Origin: an uncultured Verrucomicrobiota bacterium
GTDB taxonomy: Bacteria; Verrucomicrobiota; Verrucomicrobiia; Opitutales; Intestinicryptomonadaceae
Reading direction: 5' to 3'
DNA: 58,702 nucleotides
Assembly (NCBI GenBank): GCA_949293415.1
Contig: CASFDK010000004.1
Coordinates: forward strand, 1 to 58,702
Shown: piece by piece, positions 26,828 through 36,072 of the stretch
Position numbering within the stretch: the stretch's first letter is position 1
Layout of the letters: each line of letters starts with the position of its first letter
The notes under the pieces: model-generated
What the model was told of the DNA's origin: nothing
What the model saw: only the letters and a program-made list of their open reading frames with translations
The model's database searches: none
Translations under genes and position numbers: made by a program

Positions 26828-27091
26828 CTATTTCGATGTTTTGGCGTAGTATTTGGAGTCTATGAAAATCCTGCCTTTGTACGACCACTTGGGCGATTTC
26901 GAACCGTCGCGCTTTTTCACGATTATGCGCTCGAACTCGATTTTCTTTGCCTCGTCGTCGTCGATTGCTATCGGAACGGTCTGGTCGAGCGTCAAATACG
27001 GATCGGGAAGCTTCGAAAGTATCGAGCGCAACTGCGACATGCTGGGAATGTATTTTTCGGATTTCTCCTGTTTGGTGTCGGAATTTTTCAT
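26828..27091 (-). CDS. Small cytoplasmic protein of unknown function
   Basis: 87 residues, starting with a charged N-terminus and no signal peptide. The sequence SQLRSILSKLPDPYLTLDQT is Leu-rich, and FERIIVKKRDGSKSPKWSYK near the C-terminus is basic. I do not recognise a family. It lies between the CNNM/CBS gene and the small lipoprotein with short gaps (42 and 15 bases), so it is probably translated with them. Confidence 0.6.
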   Translation of the reverse strand: MKNSDTKQEKSEKYIPSMSQLRSILSKLPDPYLTLDQTVPIAIDDDEAKKIEFERIIVKKRDGSKSPKWSYKGRIFIDSKYYAKTSK

Positions 27092-27133
27092 ATTTTGCGA
27101 TGGGGTTGTCGAAATTGTTTCGGAGGCTCGCGG

Positions 27134-28162
27134 CTATCTCTTTTTCGCGTTTCGGTGCCGCGCGAGTTCGCGCATATCCACGGCGATGTCGTCGGTCTCG
27201 AAAATCTCCGAGCCGAGAATGTGCTCGAATATGTCCTCGAGCGTTATGACCCCCGTGAGCGAGGCGAATTCGTCCACGACAACGCCCATCTGCTGGTGTT
27301 TTTTTATGAGCTGCCTAAGGACCGCAAGCGCGGTGCCGTTTTCGGGAACGAACGTGGTCGGCTGCATGATGGAGGCTATTTTCTGGTCGTGGCGGTCGTT
27401 CGCCATCGCGGTGAGAATGTCACGGCGGCGGACGATGCCGACTATATTGTCGACGTTGTCCCTGTAAACCGGAAAACGCGAAAAATTCGGACTTGGATGT
27501 TCGGCGAAAAATTCGCCCACGGTCTGGTCTTCGTCCGCCGACTCGACGACAGTGCGCGGGGTCATTATTTCGGAAATGGTAACGTCGTCGAGCGAGAGCG
27601 AATTCGCCACGAGGTCGCGCTCCTGTTGTGTAAGCACGCCGTCCTTTTCGCCCTTGTTGGCAAGCATCACGATTTCGTCGTCGCTCGAACCGCTCGGAGG
27701 CGATTTCGGCTTGAGTCCGCTGAGGACGAACGAAGTAAACTTCGCCACGGGCGTCATTACGACGCGCAGCCACTCGAGCGGATAGACAATGTAGGGCTGA
27801 ATAGGACGGCGGTAGAATATGCCTATGTTCTTCGGCATAATTTCGGAAAAGAAAAGTATGCCTACGGTAATGCACGCGGGAAATATGTACGACGAAACCG
27901 CGCCCGAACCGAAAAGCGCGGCGCATTGCGCGCCCGCGAGAGTCGCGCCGAAGGTGTTTGCGATGGTGTTGGCGGTATGAATCGCCGATGTCGTCTGGTC
28001 GATGTTGCGCACGCTTTTTTCGAGCATCGCCCCGCGCCGCGGCGACGCTTTCTTGAGCGACTCTATTTCGAATTCGGTGGTGCTCAGAACCGCCGCCTCG
28101 AGCGTGGAGCACATCGCGGACACGCCGAGAGTCAGAATTACTGTCAGAACAAGATATATCAT
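27134..28162 (-). CDS. CNNM/CorC-type membrane protein (DUF21 plus CBS pair), HlyC/CorC family
   Basis: 342 residues. A DUF21 transmembrane region (three to four segments, residues 1-135; LVLTVILTLGVSAMCSTLEA is first and GILFFSEIMPKNIGIFY later) is followed by a CBS-domain pair (about 195-315), which senses nucleotides. MTPRT and RFPVYRDNVDNIVGIV are CBS hallmarks. Such proteins move or sense Mg2+ or other divalent cations. A CorC_HlyC C-terminal domain, if present, is short. The same operon carries cutA upstream (61 bases) and three genes downstream. Confidence 0.88.
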   Translation of the reverse strand: MIYLVLTVILTLGVSAMCSTLEAAVLSTTEFEIESLKKASPRRGAMLEKSVRNIDQTTSAIHTANTIANTFGATLAGAQCAALFGSGAVSSYIFPACITVGILFFSEIMPKNIGIFYRRPIQPYIVYPLEWLRVVMTPVAKFTSFVLSGLKPKSPPSGSSDDEIVMLANKGEKDGVLTQQERDLVANSLSLDDVTISEIMTPRTVVESADEDQTVGEFFAEHPSPNFSRFPVYRDNVDNIVGIVRRRDILTAMANDRHDQKIASIMQPTTFVPENGTALAVLRQLIKKHQQMGVVVDEFASLTGVITLEDIFEHILGSEIFETDDIAVDMRELARHRNAKKR

Positions 28163-28223
28163 TTTTGTGTTTCAATACAACAAAAGGGCGCATTTTGGCA
28201 AACATAATCTGCCGTACCGCGCC

Positions 28224-28532
28224 TCATCGGTCGACGAACTTGAAGTAGCCGTCGGAAGTTTCGGCGGGCATAACAACCCATTCGGGACAGTCGTATTCGT
28301 GGAGTTCGAAAAAGCGTTTCCGCAGGCGGACGAGGTTTTTCTTAGCCGCCTTGATTGCGACGGGATATTCCGCGCTTTTGCATTTTTCGCCCTCCCAAAC
28401 GTAGAACGAAGTTATGGGCGAGCCCACCTGCACGCACGCAGCCAAGCCCTCCGACACAAGAATATCGGCGGCTGTTTCGGCGGACTCTTTCGTCGAAAAT
28501 GTCGAAAAAATACAAAGAATTTCATTTTCCAT
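28224..28532 (-). CDS. cutA: Divalent-cation tolerance protein CutA
   Basis: 102 residues, the usual length of the trimeric ferredoxin-like CutA1 family. It shows the conserved LAACVQV, YVWEGE and ECPEWV-like (YDCPEWVV) segments. In E. coli CutA affects copper tolerance; the broader role is unclear. It is the promoter-proximal gene of the minus-strand run ending in rlmN and diverges from the oxidoreductase at 28658. Confidence 0.9.
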   Translation of the reverse strand: MENEILCIFSTFSTKESAETAADILVSEGLAACVQVGSPITSFYVWEGEKCKSAEYPVAIKAAKKNLVRLRKRFFELHEYDCPEWVVMPAETSDGYFKFVDR

Positions 28533-28657
28533 ATAGCCGAGCGTACTTAAACTTGTTGACTGTTCAAATAATTTTTAAAAAATCGAATACCGAAACAGAC
28601 GGACTGCGCCCCGACGCGGCGCAGTCGGCTATCTAAAAACACAAGGAAAGAAAGACA

Positions 28658-30022
28658 ATGTTTACAAGAAGGCAATTCCTGCAAAATTCGGCTCTGCTCG
28701 GAAGCGCGGCAATGTTCCTGCCCGCCTGCGCAACGCCGCGCAAGCCGCGCAAAATAGGCGCGAACGAAAAGCTCAACGTCGCCGTGGTCGGCGCGGGCGG
28801 TCGCGGTTTCGACACGGTAAGGGCAATCGGCAATTTGGCGAAAAACGCCAATCTCGTCGCACTCTGCGATGTAGACGACGCAAGAGCCTCCGAAGCCTTC
28901 AAGCAGTTCCCAAACGCGAAGCGGTTCCGCGACTACCGCGTGATGCTCGACAAAATGGACAGGGACATCGACGCAGTGGCGGTCTGCACGCCCGACCATA
29001 TGCACTATCCCATCGCCGCGTGGGCGATTGCAAAGGGCAAACACGTCTTCTGCGAAAAGCCGCTCACCCGCACCATTTGGGAGGTGCGCGAACTGCGCAG
29101 ACTCGCGAACGAAGCGGGTGTATGCACGCAGATGGGCAATCAGGGACACACGCACGACGGCTGGAAAGACCTTCGCGAATGGGTCGAAGCGGGGCTACTC
29201 GGCGAAATCGAAGACATCTACATGTGGACGAACCGCCCGATGTGGCCGCAGGGCGGCGATTTGAAACGCCCCGAAGGGCAGCCCGTTCCGAATACGCTCG
29301 ACTACAAGCTCTGGCTTGGCGTCGCCCCCTACCAACCGTATAACAGCGTGATTCTGCCGTTCAACTGGCGCGGAATCCGCAACTACGGCACGGGTTCTGC
29401 GGGCGATATGGCGTGCCACTTCTTCGACACGCCCTACAGCGCGTTAAACCTCGGCTTCCCGAAATCGTTCAGGGTAAAATCGACGGCGTTCTCCGACTAC
29501 AGTTTCCCGAAGCAGACATCGATGGTTATGGACTTCGACAACAAGCTCGGCAAAAACGGAAAAATCAGACTCCACTGGTACGACGGTCTGTTGCGTCCGA
29601 CCGAAATCAAGGGCGTATCGCAGGAATTTCTCAAAGACCCGCGCAACTCGAACTGCCTGTTTGTGGCGGGCTCGAAAGCCACTTTCACGGGTACGCACTA
29701 CGGCACGGCTTCGCGCCTTACCGACCGCGAAAAGATGATAGAGCTGAAAAAGAATCCCGTGGCGAAAAAGTACGAACGCTCGAAGCACGCGGGCTATCCG
29801 CAGCTGGGCTGGATCGATTCGTGCATCGACGGAACGAAGAGCGAATCGAATTTCGACTACGCCTGCCCGTTCACCGAAATGGTTATGCTCAGCATGATAG
29901 GCGCGCTCACCCCCGACCGCGACTTGAAGTACAACCCCGCAACGATGAAGTTCGACGGCTGCCCCGAAGCCGATAGACTCGTCGCCTCGCTCTACGACTA
30001 CAACCCGTCGTTCCTGCCGTAA
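28658..30022 (+). CDS. Exported Gfo/Idh/MocA-family oxidoreductase
   Basis: 454 residues. The N-terminus MFTRRQFLQNSALLGSAAMF is a Tat (twin-arginine) signal with RRQFL, followed by an LPAC lipobox-like site. The Rossmann motif VAVVGAGGRGFDTV follows near residue 42, and CTPDHMHYPIAAWAIAKGKH then CEKPLTRTIWEV near 120-140 (the conserved EKP) are hallmarks of the family. It oxidises or reduces sugars or inositol-type compounds with NAD(P). The export signal is typical of Planctomycetes/Verrucomicrobia members acting on polysaccharide degradation products. Substrate is not known. Confidence 0.88.
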   Translation: MFTRRQFLQNSALLGSAAMFLPACATPRKPRKIGANEKLNVAVVGAGGRGFDTVRAIGNLAKNANLVALCDVDDARASEAFKQFPNAKRFRDYRVMLDKMDRDIDAVAVCTPDHMHYPIAAWAIAKGKHVFCEKPLTRTIWEVRELRRLANEAGVCTQMGNQGHTHDGWKDLREWVEAGLLGEIEDIYMWTNRPMWPQGGDLKRPEGQPVPNTLDYKLWLGVAPYQPYNSVILPFNWRGIRNYGTGSAGDMACHFFDTPYSALNLGFPKSFRVKSTAFSDYSFPKQTSMVMDFDNKLGKNGKIRLHWYDGLLRPTEIKGVSQEFLKDPRNSNCLFVAGSKATFTGTHYGTASRLTDREKMIELKKNPVAKKYERSKHAGYPQLGWIDSCIDGTKSESNFDYACPFTEMVMLSMIGALTPDRDLKYNPATMKFDGCPEADRLVASLYDYNPSFLP

Positions 30023-30058
30023 ACGGGAATGCGTTCGGCGGCGGTAAAAACCGCAAAA

Positions 30059-30096
30059 CAAAAGGCGCGGGCTTCAAATAAAGTCCGCGCCTTTTT
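30059..30096. terminator. Bidirectional terminator
   Basis: The stem AAAGGCGCGG / CCGCGCCTTT has an extra CT pair, a G-U, and T-rich tails on both sides. It lies between the oxidoreductase (plus) and the lipoprotein (minus). Confidence 0.85.
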
Positions 30097-30116
30097 GCGT
30101 GCCGAAACCGCAAAAG

Positions 30117-31832
30117 CTATCTGCCGCAAACGCCGCCGAAAGTGGGCAGGAAGGGCTTCAGGATTTTTACGGCTTCAGCTTTCGGCATTCCGCCCGCCCG
30201 AACCGCAAACGCAAGTTCTACAGCCTGCTGTGCTGTATGCGCGACATCGGCGGCAAGAGAGAACGCCTTTGCCGCAAGTTCGGGTTCGGAATTTTCCGCC
30301 GCGCCCGCCGCGATTTTGCAGATGTCGCCGAAGAGCGCATCGGAATGGTCCGCCGTGCGCAGGCTCGACGAAACGAAGTCGAACGCGTCGGCGCGCTTTC
30401 CGAAATAAAGCATATTGCGGGCTATCATCGAACAAAGCTCCGCGTAGCCCTCCGCCGAAGATGCGCCCGCGTTGCGCGTCTGCGCGGCGGCTATCGCGTT
30501 GAGTGCCGCCGAAATCTTTGCGTTCGACGAAGCGGTTCTCTCCGAAAGTTTCGCCAAGCGGACGCCCGCGAGAAGCGGCGCGCCGAAAGACTTCTCAGTG
30601 CCGTCGTCGAAAGCGGCAAGGCAGTCGAGATTCGAAACGTTCAACGCCGATACGAAAGAAACGGCGACATCGCCCTTCGAGTTGTCGAACGCCGACTTTG
30701 CGAGCTTTGCAAGAACCGCATTGCGCTGCGGGATATCGGCGATTTTCGATGCGACTTCGCGCGCCTCCCTGTACAAGCCCTGTTCGGCGACACCCTGCGC
30801 GAGTTCGGCGAGGAACTTGTTTTTAACGGAAACGTCCCCGAGTTTTTCGGAAAGCGAAACGGCTTCGGCGTAGTTTTTGCCGCGCCCGAGCGAATCGGCT
30901 ATTTCGCAGAATACGGAATTGAAAAGCGCGGAATCGGCTATCTTTCGCGAAACGGCGATTGCCCTGAGATCGTCGCCGAAGTCGGCGAACACCGCCGCCA
31001 TTTTGCCGAGCGCGCGCTCGCGCATCGAAAGCGCGCTAATTTTCAAAATATTGTCGTACGCCGACGAAAGGATCTTCTCGAACTGTTCCTTTACGGATTT
31101 GTCGGCGTAGCGGGCGGAGACTGCCTTTTTGCGCAGATTCCCGAGTACGCCCAAATCGTACAAAACGAGCGATGCGTCGGATTTCGCCGCCGCTAGGAAC
31201 TTTTCGGCATCGGCGATTTTTTCCGGCGCGGAAGCCTTGCGGATTGGAGCGGCGGGTCGCTGCGTCTCCGCGGGTTTGACCGCTCGTTTTGCGGCAATCG
31301 CCGCGAATACCCTCGCCCGCAAGTCGACGGACTTGACGTTTGCCAGCGCAACGGAAACAATCTTTTCCGAAACGGCGGAATCGGTCTTCGACGAATAGGG
31401 GTTCGCTGCGGCAAGTTCGGCGAGTCGGCACAACGCGCCGTCGCGCGCGGGCGCGGCGGAAGAAACCGCGACAATCCACGCAAGCTCGACCGGCCGCATA
31501 TCTGCGTTTCCGTAGAGATCGAGCGCGGGAATTATTTTTTCGGAAAGGTCGGCGTATTTGCACGCGCCGATTAGTATGTTTGCGTCGGTAACGATTCTGA
31601 GCGCGATTGCCGAATCGGGATATTTTTCGACGATGTTCCGAACGTCCTCGCGGGCCTCGGCGCAGAGAGCGCGCGCGGCGTTGTAGTCGGCGGAATCGAA
31701 CGCAGCGGCGGCGGTCGACACTTTGCGGGCGGCGTTTACGTATTCGCGCCCCGCATTTTTTTCGGATGAGTCGGCACACGCGGCGAGAAATGCCGAAAGC
31801 GTTGTGCACAAAATCAGAATTATCTTTCGCAT
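30117..31832 (-). CDS. Helical-repeat lipoprotein
   Basis: 571 residues from the ATG at 31830-31832; 10 codons upstream are also open but lack a signal. MRKIILILCTTLSAFLAACA holds a signal with the LAAC lipobox (Cys19). The rest is almost entirely alpha-helical, Ala/Lys/Glu-rich, with many pairs of amphipathic helices ending in short turns (ALCAEAREDVRNIVEKYPDS, then repeated AxxxIA patterns), resembling TPR/SEL1-like solenoids. Such lipoproteins often hold other proteins at the envelope. It lies alone on the minus strand. Confidence 0.6.
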   Translation of the reverse strand: MRKIILILCTTLSAFLAACADSSEKNAGREYVNAARKVSTAAAAFDSADYNAARALCAEAREDVRNIVEKYPDSAIALRIVTDANILIGACKYADLSEKIIPALDLYGNADMRPVELAWIVAVSSAAPARDGALCRLAELAAANPYSSKTDSAVSEKIVSVALANVKSVDLRARVFAAIAAKRAVKPAETQRPAAPIRKASAPEKIADAEKFLAAAKSDASLVLYDLGVLGNLRKKAVSARYADKSVKEQFEKILSSAYDNILKISALSMRERALGKMAAVFADFGDDLRAIAVSRKIADSALFNSVFCEIADSLGRGKNYAEAVSLSEKLGDVSVKNKFLAELAQGVAEQGLYREAREVASKIADIPQRNAVLAKLAKSAFDNSKGDVAVSFVSALNVSNLDCLAAFDDGTEKSFGAPLLAGVRLAKLSERTASSNAKISAALNAIAAAQTRNAGASSAEGYAELCSMIARNMLYFGKRADAFDFVSSSLRTADHSDALFGDICKIAAGAAENSEPELAAKAFSLAADVAHTAQQAVELAFAVRAGGMPKAEAVKILKPFLPTFGGVCGR

Positions 31833-31875
31833 AACGCGGATTCTGCCACTGCGCCCGCGCAAGTAAAGCCTATAT

Positions 31876-31910
31876 TGAAAAACAAAACAATCCGCCCCGC
31901 GCGCGGCGGA
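31876..31910 (-). terminator. Terminator after the LOG-family gene
   Basis: Stem TCCGCC / GGCGGA (31891-31896 and 31905-31910), with a T-rich stretch on the minus strand toward 31878. Confidence 0.7.
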
Positions 31911-31950
31911 AAGCGGACCGTATTTTGCCTCCGAAAATGCGGCGCAAAAA

Positions 31951-32874
31951 CTAAATCATTTTCGAACGCTTCAGCCAGTCGGTAAGCTCTTTCGTTACGT
32001 AGTCGAAAGCTTCGTCTACGGTATCTGCGTATACGAAGAAGTCGAGGTCGGCGCGGGTTATCACGTCGGCTTTTATCATCGGTTCGTAGTCGACGCAGCT
32101 TTCCCAGAATTTTCTGCCGAACAGAACGGTGGGGATTTTCCGCGCGGTCTTGCGCGTTTTCATCAGCGTGAAGACTTCGAAAAATTCGTCGAACGTGCCC
32201 GTTCCGCCGGGGAAGACGACCAACGCCTTTGCGAAGAACAGAAGCCAGAATTTGCGCATCAAAAAGTAGTGAAAGTTCACCCACACGCCTTGGTCGACGT
32301 ACGGATTGCGGCGTTGTTCGTCGGTGATGAGAATGGTCGCGCCGACGGGCTTGCCGCCCGCCATATACGCGCCCTTGCTTGCAGCCTCCATAATTCCGGG
32401 GCCGCCGCCGGTCATAATGTAGAACTTTTCCGCATCGGGAAGCGGAAGCATATTGAACCACTCCTGAAGCCTGCGGGCAAGCTCGCACGCGGCGGTATAG
32501 TATTTCGACATCTCGACGGCGCGCTTTGCGGCTTCGAGCTTTTCCCTGTACTCCTTCGTTTTTGCGGGGTGTTTTTTGAGCGCGTCAAGCTCCGCCCTTG
32601 CGGCTTCCTCCGACTTTATCCGCGCCGAGCCGAAAATCGTTACGGTGTTTTGAATCTGCTCCTTTTCGAAAATGAACGCGGGGGAAAGGAGGTCGCGCAT
32701 AATGCGCATAAGTCGTTGCGACATATCCGAGAACACGCATTCTATCGGCTGCAGACTGCTGATTTGTTCGTCTTCGAGCAGGGCGTTTTTAACGACCACG
32801 CTGTGTTCGTTTTTCTTGGCGTTTTTTTTCGCCGCCGTTTTTTTTGCGGAAACTGTCTTTTTCTTCTGTGCCAT
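31951..32874 (-). CDS. LOG-family protein (cytokinin-riboside phosphoribohydrolase-like)
   Basis: 307 residues. The Lys-rich start (MAQKKKTVSAKKTAAKKNAK) looks histone-like and is unusual for the family. The catalytic core has GGGPGIMEAASKGA near residue 167 and PGGTGTFDEFFEV near 231. This is the PGGxGT motif that defines LOG proteins, which cleave nucleoside 5'-monophosphates such as AMP. Bacterial homologues may act in purine salvage or stress. The extra basic N-terminus may contact nucleic acids. It is flanked by terminators. Confidence 0.85.
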   Translation of the reverse strand: MAQKKKTVSAKKTAAKKNAKKNEHSVVVKNALLEDEQISSLQPIECVFSDMSQRLMRIMRDLLSPAFIFEKEQIQNTVTIFGSARIKSEEAARAELDALKKHPAKTKEYREKLEAAKRAVEMSKYYTAACELARRLQEWFNMLPLPDAEKFYIMTGGGPGIMEAASKGAYMAGGKPVGATILITDEQRRNPYVDQGVWVNFHYFLMRKFWLLFFAKALVVFPGGTGTFDEFFEVFTLMKTRKTARKIPTVLFGRKFWESCVDYEPMIKADVITRADLDFFVYADTVDEAFDYVTKELTDWLKRSKMI

Positions 32875-32904
32875 TTTCTGTCCCTTCTTTTGGGTTGTTA
32901 AACC

Positions 32905-32960
32905 GAAAAGAAAGCGGATTTACGCGTTTTCGAAATAATCGTTTTCGGCGCAATCCGCTT
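32905..32960 (-). terminator. Terminator after the IPT-like lipoprotein gene
   Basis: Stem AAGCGGATT / AATCCGCTT (32912-32920 and 32952-32960) with a 31-base loop. The minus-strand T-rich tract lies at 32905-32911. Confidence 0.55.
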
Positions 32961-32980
32961 CTATCGAAATCTGTGGACTT

Positions 32981-33973
32981 CTACTTTTCGCGTTCGGGTA
33001 CCGCGCCTTCCACTTGGCTTATCGCCTTTGCCGTGTCCTTCGATACGGGCTCGGCGGTTTCGGACTGTCCTATCGAAACGGGAACAACCTTTTCCTCGAA
33101 GCCCAAGCCGTTGATGTAGAGCGCGCCATTGCCCGCCGCGGCGGCCTTGAGCGTTACGCTTACCGAGCTTTGACCTTCGGGGACTACAACTTCGTCCATA
33201 ATAATCGAGCTTGGGATGTTCGTCTTGACGTCGATGGGATAGCCGCCCTTGGGCGCGCTGAAGCCGATATTGAAAATCATCGTGACGAGGTCTCCGCCGT
33301 TCATATTGATTTCGGATGGCGAAACGCCCATTTTCGCGGTATCGACGCGAAACGCGCCTATCCACATTTCGCCCTTTTCGCCGACCAATTCCACGTCGTA
33401 CGTCCTGCCCGATTTGAGCGGCGGAACTATAAAGCTGAGCGTCGAGCGCGAAAGGTACTCCGTGTCGGCATCGACCCCGCCGACTCTGATGATGTCCTGC
33501 TTGTCGAAGCCCCTGCCGAGAACGGCAATCGACGAGCCTACGGGCCCGCGTTCGTTCTGCATATTTACGATGTAGCGCGAGGCGGGTTCGAGCGTATAGA
33601 CTGTGGGGCTTTTCATTTCCCTGTTTTTGTTCACGCCGTCGATATTGTTCGAAACCTGATATTTGAGCAGGAAGTAGTACTTTGCGCTCTTTCTGCCTTT
33701 GGGAAGGGTATAGTCGTACTCGTAAAGGCGGTCGTGCTTCATATCCTTGACCTCCTTCATCGGGATGACCTGTTCGTCGATGACGATGTAGGGCTTGATC
33801 GTATCCTTGATTACCGCGCCGTCGTTGATGTACGCGCTCATTGTCAGAGTGTAGACGCGCGAAGAATTTTCAGGAACGCGTTCGGGGGTGAGGTTTGTCA
33901 GCCCCGAGCAGCCTGTGAAGAACAGAACCGCTATCGACGCACAAAATGAAATAATATTCTTTGCTTTGTTCAT
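32981..33973 (-). CDS. Secreted lipoprotein with an IPT/TIG-like domain
   Basis: 330 residues from the ATG at 33971-33973; the reading frame is open far upstream but only this start precedes a signal. The lipobox is FTGC (Cys22). Residues 130-270 show beta-strand-rich repeats. YIVNMQNERGPVGSSIAVLG then RVGGVDADTEYLSRSTLSFI resembles IPT/TIG domains (immunoglobulin-like, transcription-factor shared) used in surface adhesins and sugar-binding proteins. Near 290-320 are more short strands. A role in surface binding is likely but not assured. The gene diverges from hemW. Confidence 0.65.
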   Translation of the reverse strand: MNKAKNIISFCASIAVLFFTGCSGLTNLTPERVPENSSRVYTLTMSAYINDGAVIKDTIKPYIVIDEQVIPMKEVKDMKHDRLYEYDYTLPKGRKSAKYYFLLKYQVSNNIDGVNKNREMKSPTVYTLEPASRYIVNMQNERGPVGSSIAVLGRGFDKQDIIRVGGVDADTEYLSRSTLSFIVPPLKSGRTYDVELVGEKGEMWIGAFRVDTAKMGVSPSEINMNGGDLVTMIFNIGFSAPKGGYPIDVKTNIPSSIIMDEVVVPEGQSSVSVTLKAAAAGNGALYINGLGFEEKVVPVSIGQSETAEPVSKDTAKAISQVEGAVPEREK

Positions 33974-34015
33974 AGGTTTAAATATTGTCGCATCTTTACT
34001 AAATCGGTTCTGCAT

Positions 34016-35158
34016 ATGCAAGACATTTTCAAGAATTTCGGAATATATTTGCACGTCCCCTTTTGCGCGGGAGGATGCGACTACTGCCGATTTTACAAGA
34101 GAACGCCGACGCGCGAAACGCTCGACGCATACGTCGATGCGGTCGAAGCCGAGATTGAACTCAGACAGTCGCCGAACGGAAATATTCCGACCCCGCAGAC
34201 GATGTTTTGGGGCGGGGGAACGCCGTCGATTCTCTCCGAAACGCACATCGAAAAGCTGCGCCGCGCCTTCGAAAAAAACGGGCTTTTGCCGACGCTAGAG
34301 TGGACGGTGGAAATTGCCCCCGCAAACGCGACGCCCCGAAAATTGGCGGCTCTCAAAGACGCGGGCGCAAGCAGAATCTCGATGGGGGTACAAAGCTTCG
34401 ACGAAAAAACGCTGCGTACGCTCGGGCGCAGATATTCGCCCAAGGCGACGCTCGAGGCGATAGAGCGCGTGGCGGACGCGGGCTTCCCGCACTTCTCAAT
34501 AGACCTCATTTTCGGCGCGGACGGGCAGACCGAAGAACAGTGGGTTGCCGACATCCGAAAGGCGGCGGAATGCCCCGTAGACCACATCAGCGCGTATTGT
34601 CTCGAATTCGAAAGCGCAACGTCGTGTTGCGGCGGACGCTTGAAAGATTCCGAATACGAACGGTCGGAGCGCGAGGGAGATTTTCTCGAAATCGCGCAGA
34701 CCGAGCTTCCGAAGCTCGGTTTCGCACAGTATGAAATATCGAACTACGCAAAAGCGGGCGGCGAATGCCTGCACAACCTCTCCGTTTGGAATATGGCGCA
34801 GTGGCTGGGGTTCGGCCCCGCCGCGGCCTCGCAGTGGCGCGGCAGGCGAATGCGCAACGTTCCCCACTTCGACAAGTGGCTGGACGGCATAAAAAAACGT
34901 ACTCCCGCCGAATGCGACATCGTGCCGCTCGACGACGAAGAGATGTTCTCGAGCGCGCTTATCTTCGGTTTGCGGATGAACGGCGGTGTGGATTTTGCGC
35001 AGCTCGAAAGGCGTTTCCCCGAAGCCGATTCGGGAAAATACCGCCGAACGCTCGCCCTCCTCGAGTCCGAAAGGCTGCTCGAAACGGTCGGCGAAAGGAC
35101 AAGGCTTACGCCAAGCGGCAGACTGGTCGCCGACGCGGTGGCGGTGGAACTGCTGTAA
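34016..35158 (+). CDS. hemW: HemW-like radical SAM heme chaperone (formerly oxygen-independent coproporphyrinogen oxidase-like)
   Basis: 380 residues. HemW inserts heme into target proteins and is not a true coproporphyrinogen oxidase. The cluster-binding CAGGCDYC (Cys-x3-Cys-x2-Cys, residues 17-24) is preceded by IYLHVPF, the FWGGGTPS motif is at 64-71, and the C-terminal HemN-like domain follows. Length is standard. The gene ends 12 bases from the cysE stop with no terminator in between. Confidence 0.85.
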   Translation: MQDIFKNFGIYLHVPFCAGGCDYCRFYKRTPTRETLDAYVDAVEAEIELRQSPNGNIPTPQTMFWGGGTPSILSETHIEKLRRAFEKNGLLPTLEWTVEIAPANATPRKLAALKDAGASRISMGVQSFDEKTLRTLGRRYSPKATLEAIERVADAGFPHFSIDLIFGADGQTEEQWVADIRKAAECPVDHISAYCLEFESATSCCGGRLKDSEYERSEREGDFLEIAQTELPKLGFAQYEISNYAKAGGECLHNLSVWNMAQWLGFGPAAASQWRGRRMRNVPHFDKWLDGIKKRTPAECDIVPLDDEEMFSSALIFGLRMNGGVDFAQLERRFPEADSGKYRRTLALLESERLLETVGERTRLTPSGRLVADAVAVELL

Positions 35159-35170
35159 AGCCCGCCGCGC

Positions 35171-35962
35171 TCAGCACAAGTGCTGGTTCATATCGGCGGC
35201 GGGGCTTTTTTCGCTCGTCGTGCCCACTTTTCTCGCGGGAACGCCCGCAACGGTTGTGTGCGGCTCGACATCGTCGAGCACTACGCTTCCCGCGCCGATT
35301 TTCGCGCCCTCGCCTATGACGATGTTGCCGATGAGTTTTGCGCCCGCGCCGATAAGCACGCCCGAGCGAACCTTGGGATGTCGGTCGCCCGTTTCGTTGC
35401 CCGTCCCGCCGAGGGTTACCTCGTGGAGAATCGAAACGTTGTCCTCGACGACGCTCGTTTCGCCCGCCACAAACGACGTTGCGTGGTCGAGCATTATTCC
35501 GCCGCCGAAGCGCGCCGCCGGATGGATGTCCACGCCGAAAATTTCGCTCGAAATGCTCTGCAGATAGTACGCCAGAGCCTTGCGGTCGGCGTTCCAGAGC
35601 CTGTGCGCAACGCGGTGGGTTGTTATGGACTGGAAGCCCTTGAGATAAAGCAGCGGATTCAGAAACGACGCGCACGCGGGGTCGCGCGACTTCACTGCAA
35701 TGATGTCGGCGACAACGTTGTTCCTTATCGATTCGTCGGCGTCGAACGCGTCGCGGAAGAGTTTGTAGAAGTCGGACGACGAGACGGCGTTTCTGCCGAG
35801 TTTGCGCGATATGCGCCACGAAACCGCGTCGAACAAGTCGAGCCTGTCGGAAACCGTCTCGCGCAAAAGCGGCGCGAGCACGGGCTCGGAAATCTCGATT
35901 TCAGCCGCCTCGCGCTTTACGGACTCCCACAGATAATCGGCGTTGTTTTTCGAATCTTGCAT
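35171..35962 (-). CDS. cysE: Serine O-acetyltransferase
   Basis: 263 residues. It makes O-acetylserine from serine and acetyl-CoA in cysteine synthesis. The N-terminal helical domain (1-140) precedes a left-handed beta-helix. DIHPAARFGGGIMLDHATSF near 150 and ILHEVTLGGTGNETGDRHPK near 180 carry the active-site His and Asp, as in CysE, and GAGAKLIGNIVIGEGAKIGA is the hexapeptide repeat. The short C-terminal tail (ADMNQHLC) may take part in cysteine feedback or cysteine synthase binding. It converges on hemW. Confidence 0.92.
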   Translation of the reverse strand: MQDSKNNADYLWESVKREAAEIEISEPVLAPLLRETVSDRLDLFDAVSWRISRKLGRNAVSSSDFYKLFRDAFDADESIRNNVVADIIAVKSRDPACASFLNPLLYLKGFQSITTHRVAHRLWNADRKALAYYLQSISSEIFGVDIHPAARFGGGIMLDHATSFVAGETSVVEDNVSILHEVTLGGTGNETGDRHPKVRSGVLIGAGAKLIGNIVIGEGAKIGAGSVVLDDVEPHTTVAGVPARKVGTTSEKSPAADMNQHLC

Positions 35963-36072
35963 ATATACGGGCGCATACTGTCCGCTTTCACCGGCAATTT
36001 CAACACAATTTATTTTCGGCTGAATATTTATTTAATTGAACGGACGAAAAAAAAGGCAACAATAGAGCCGAT

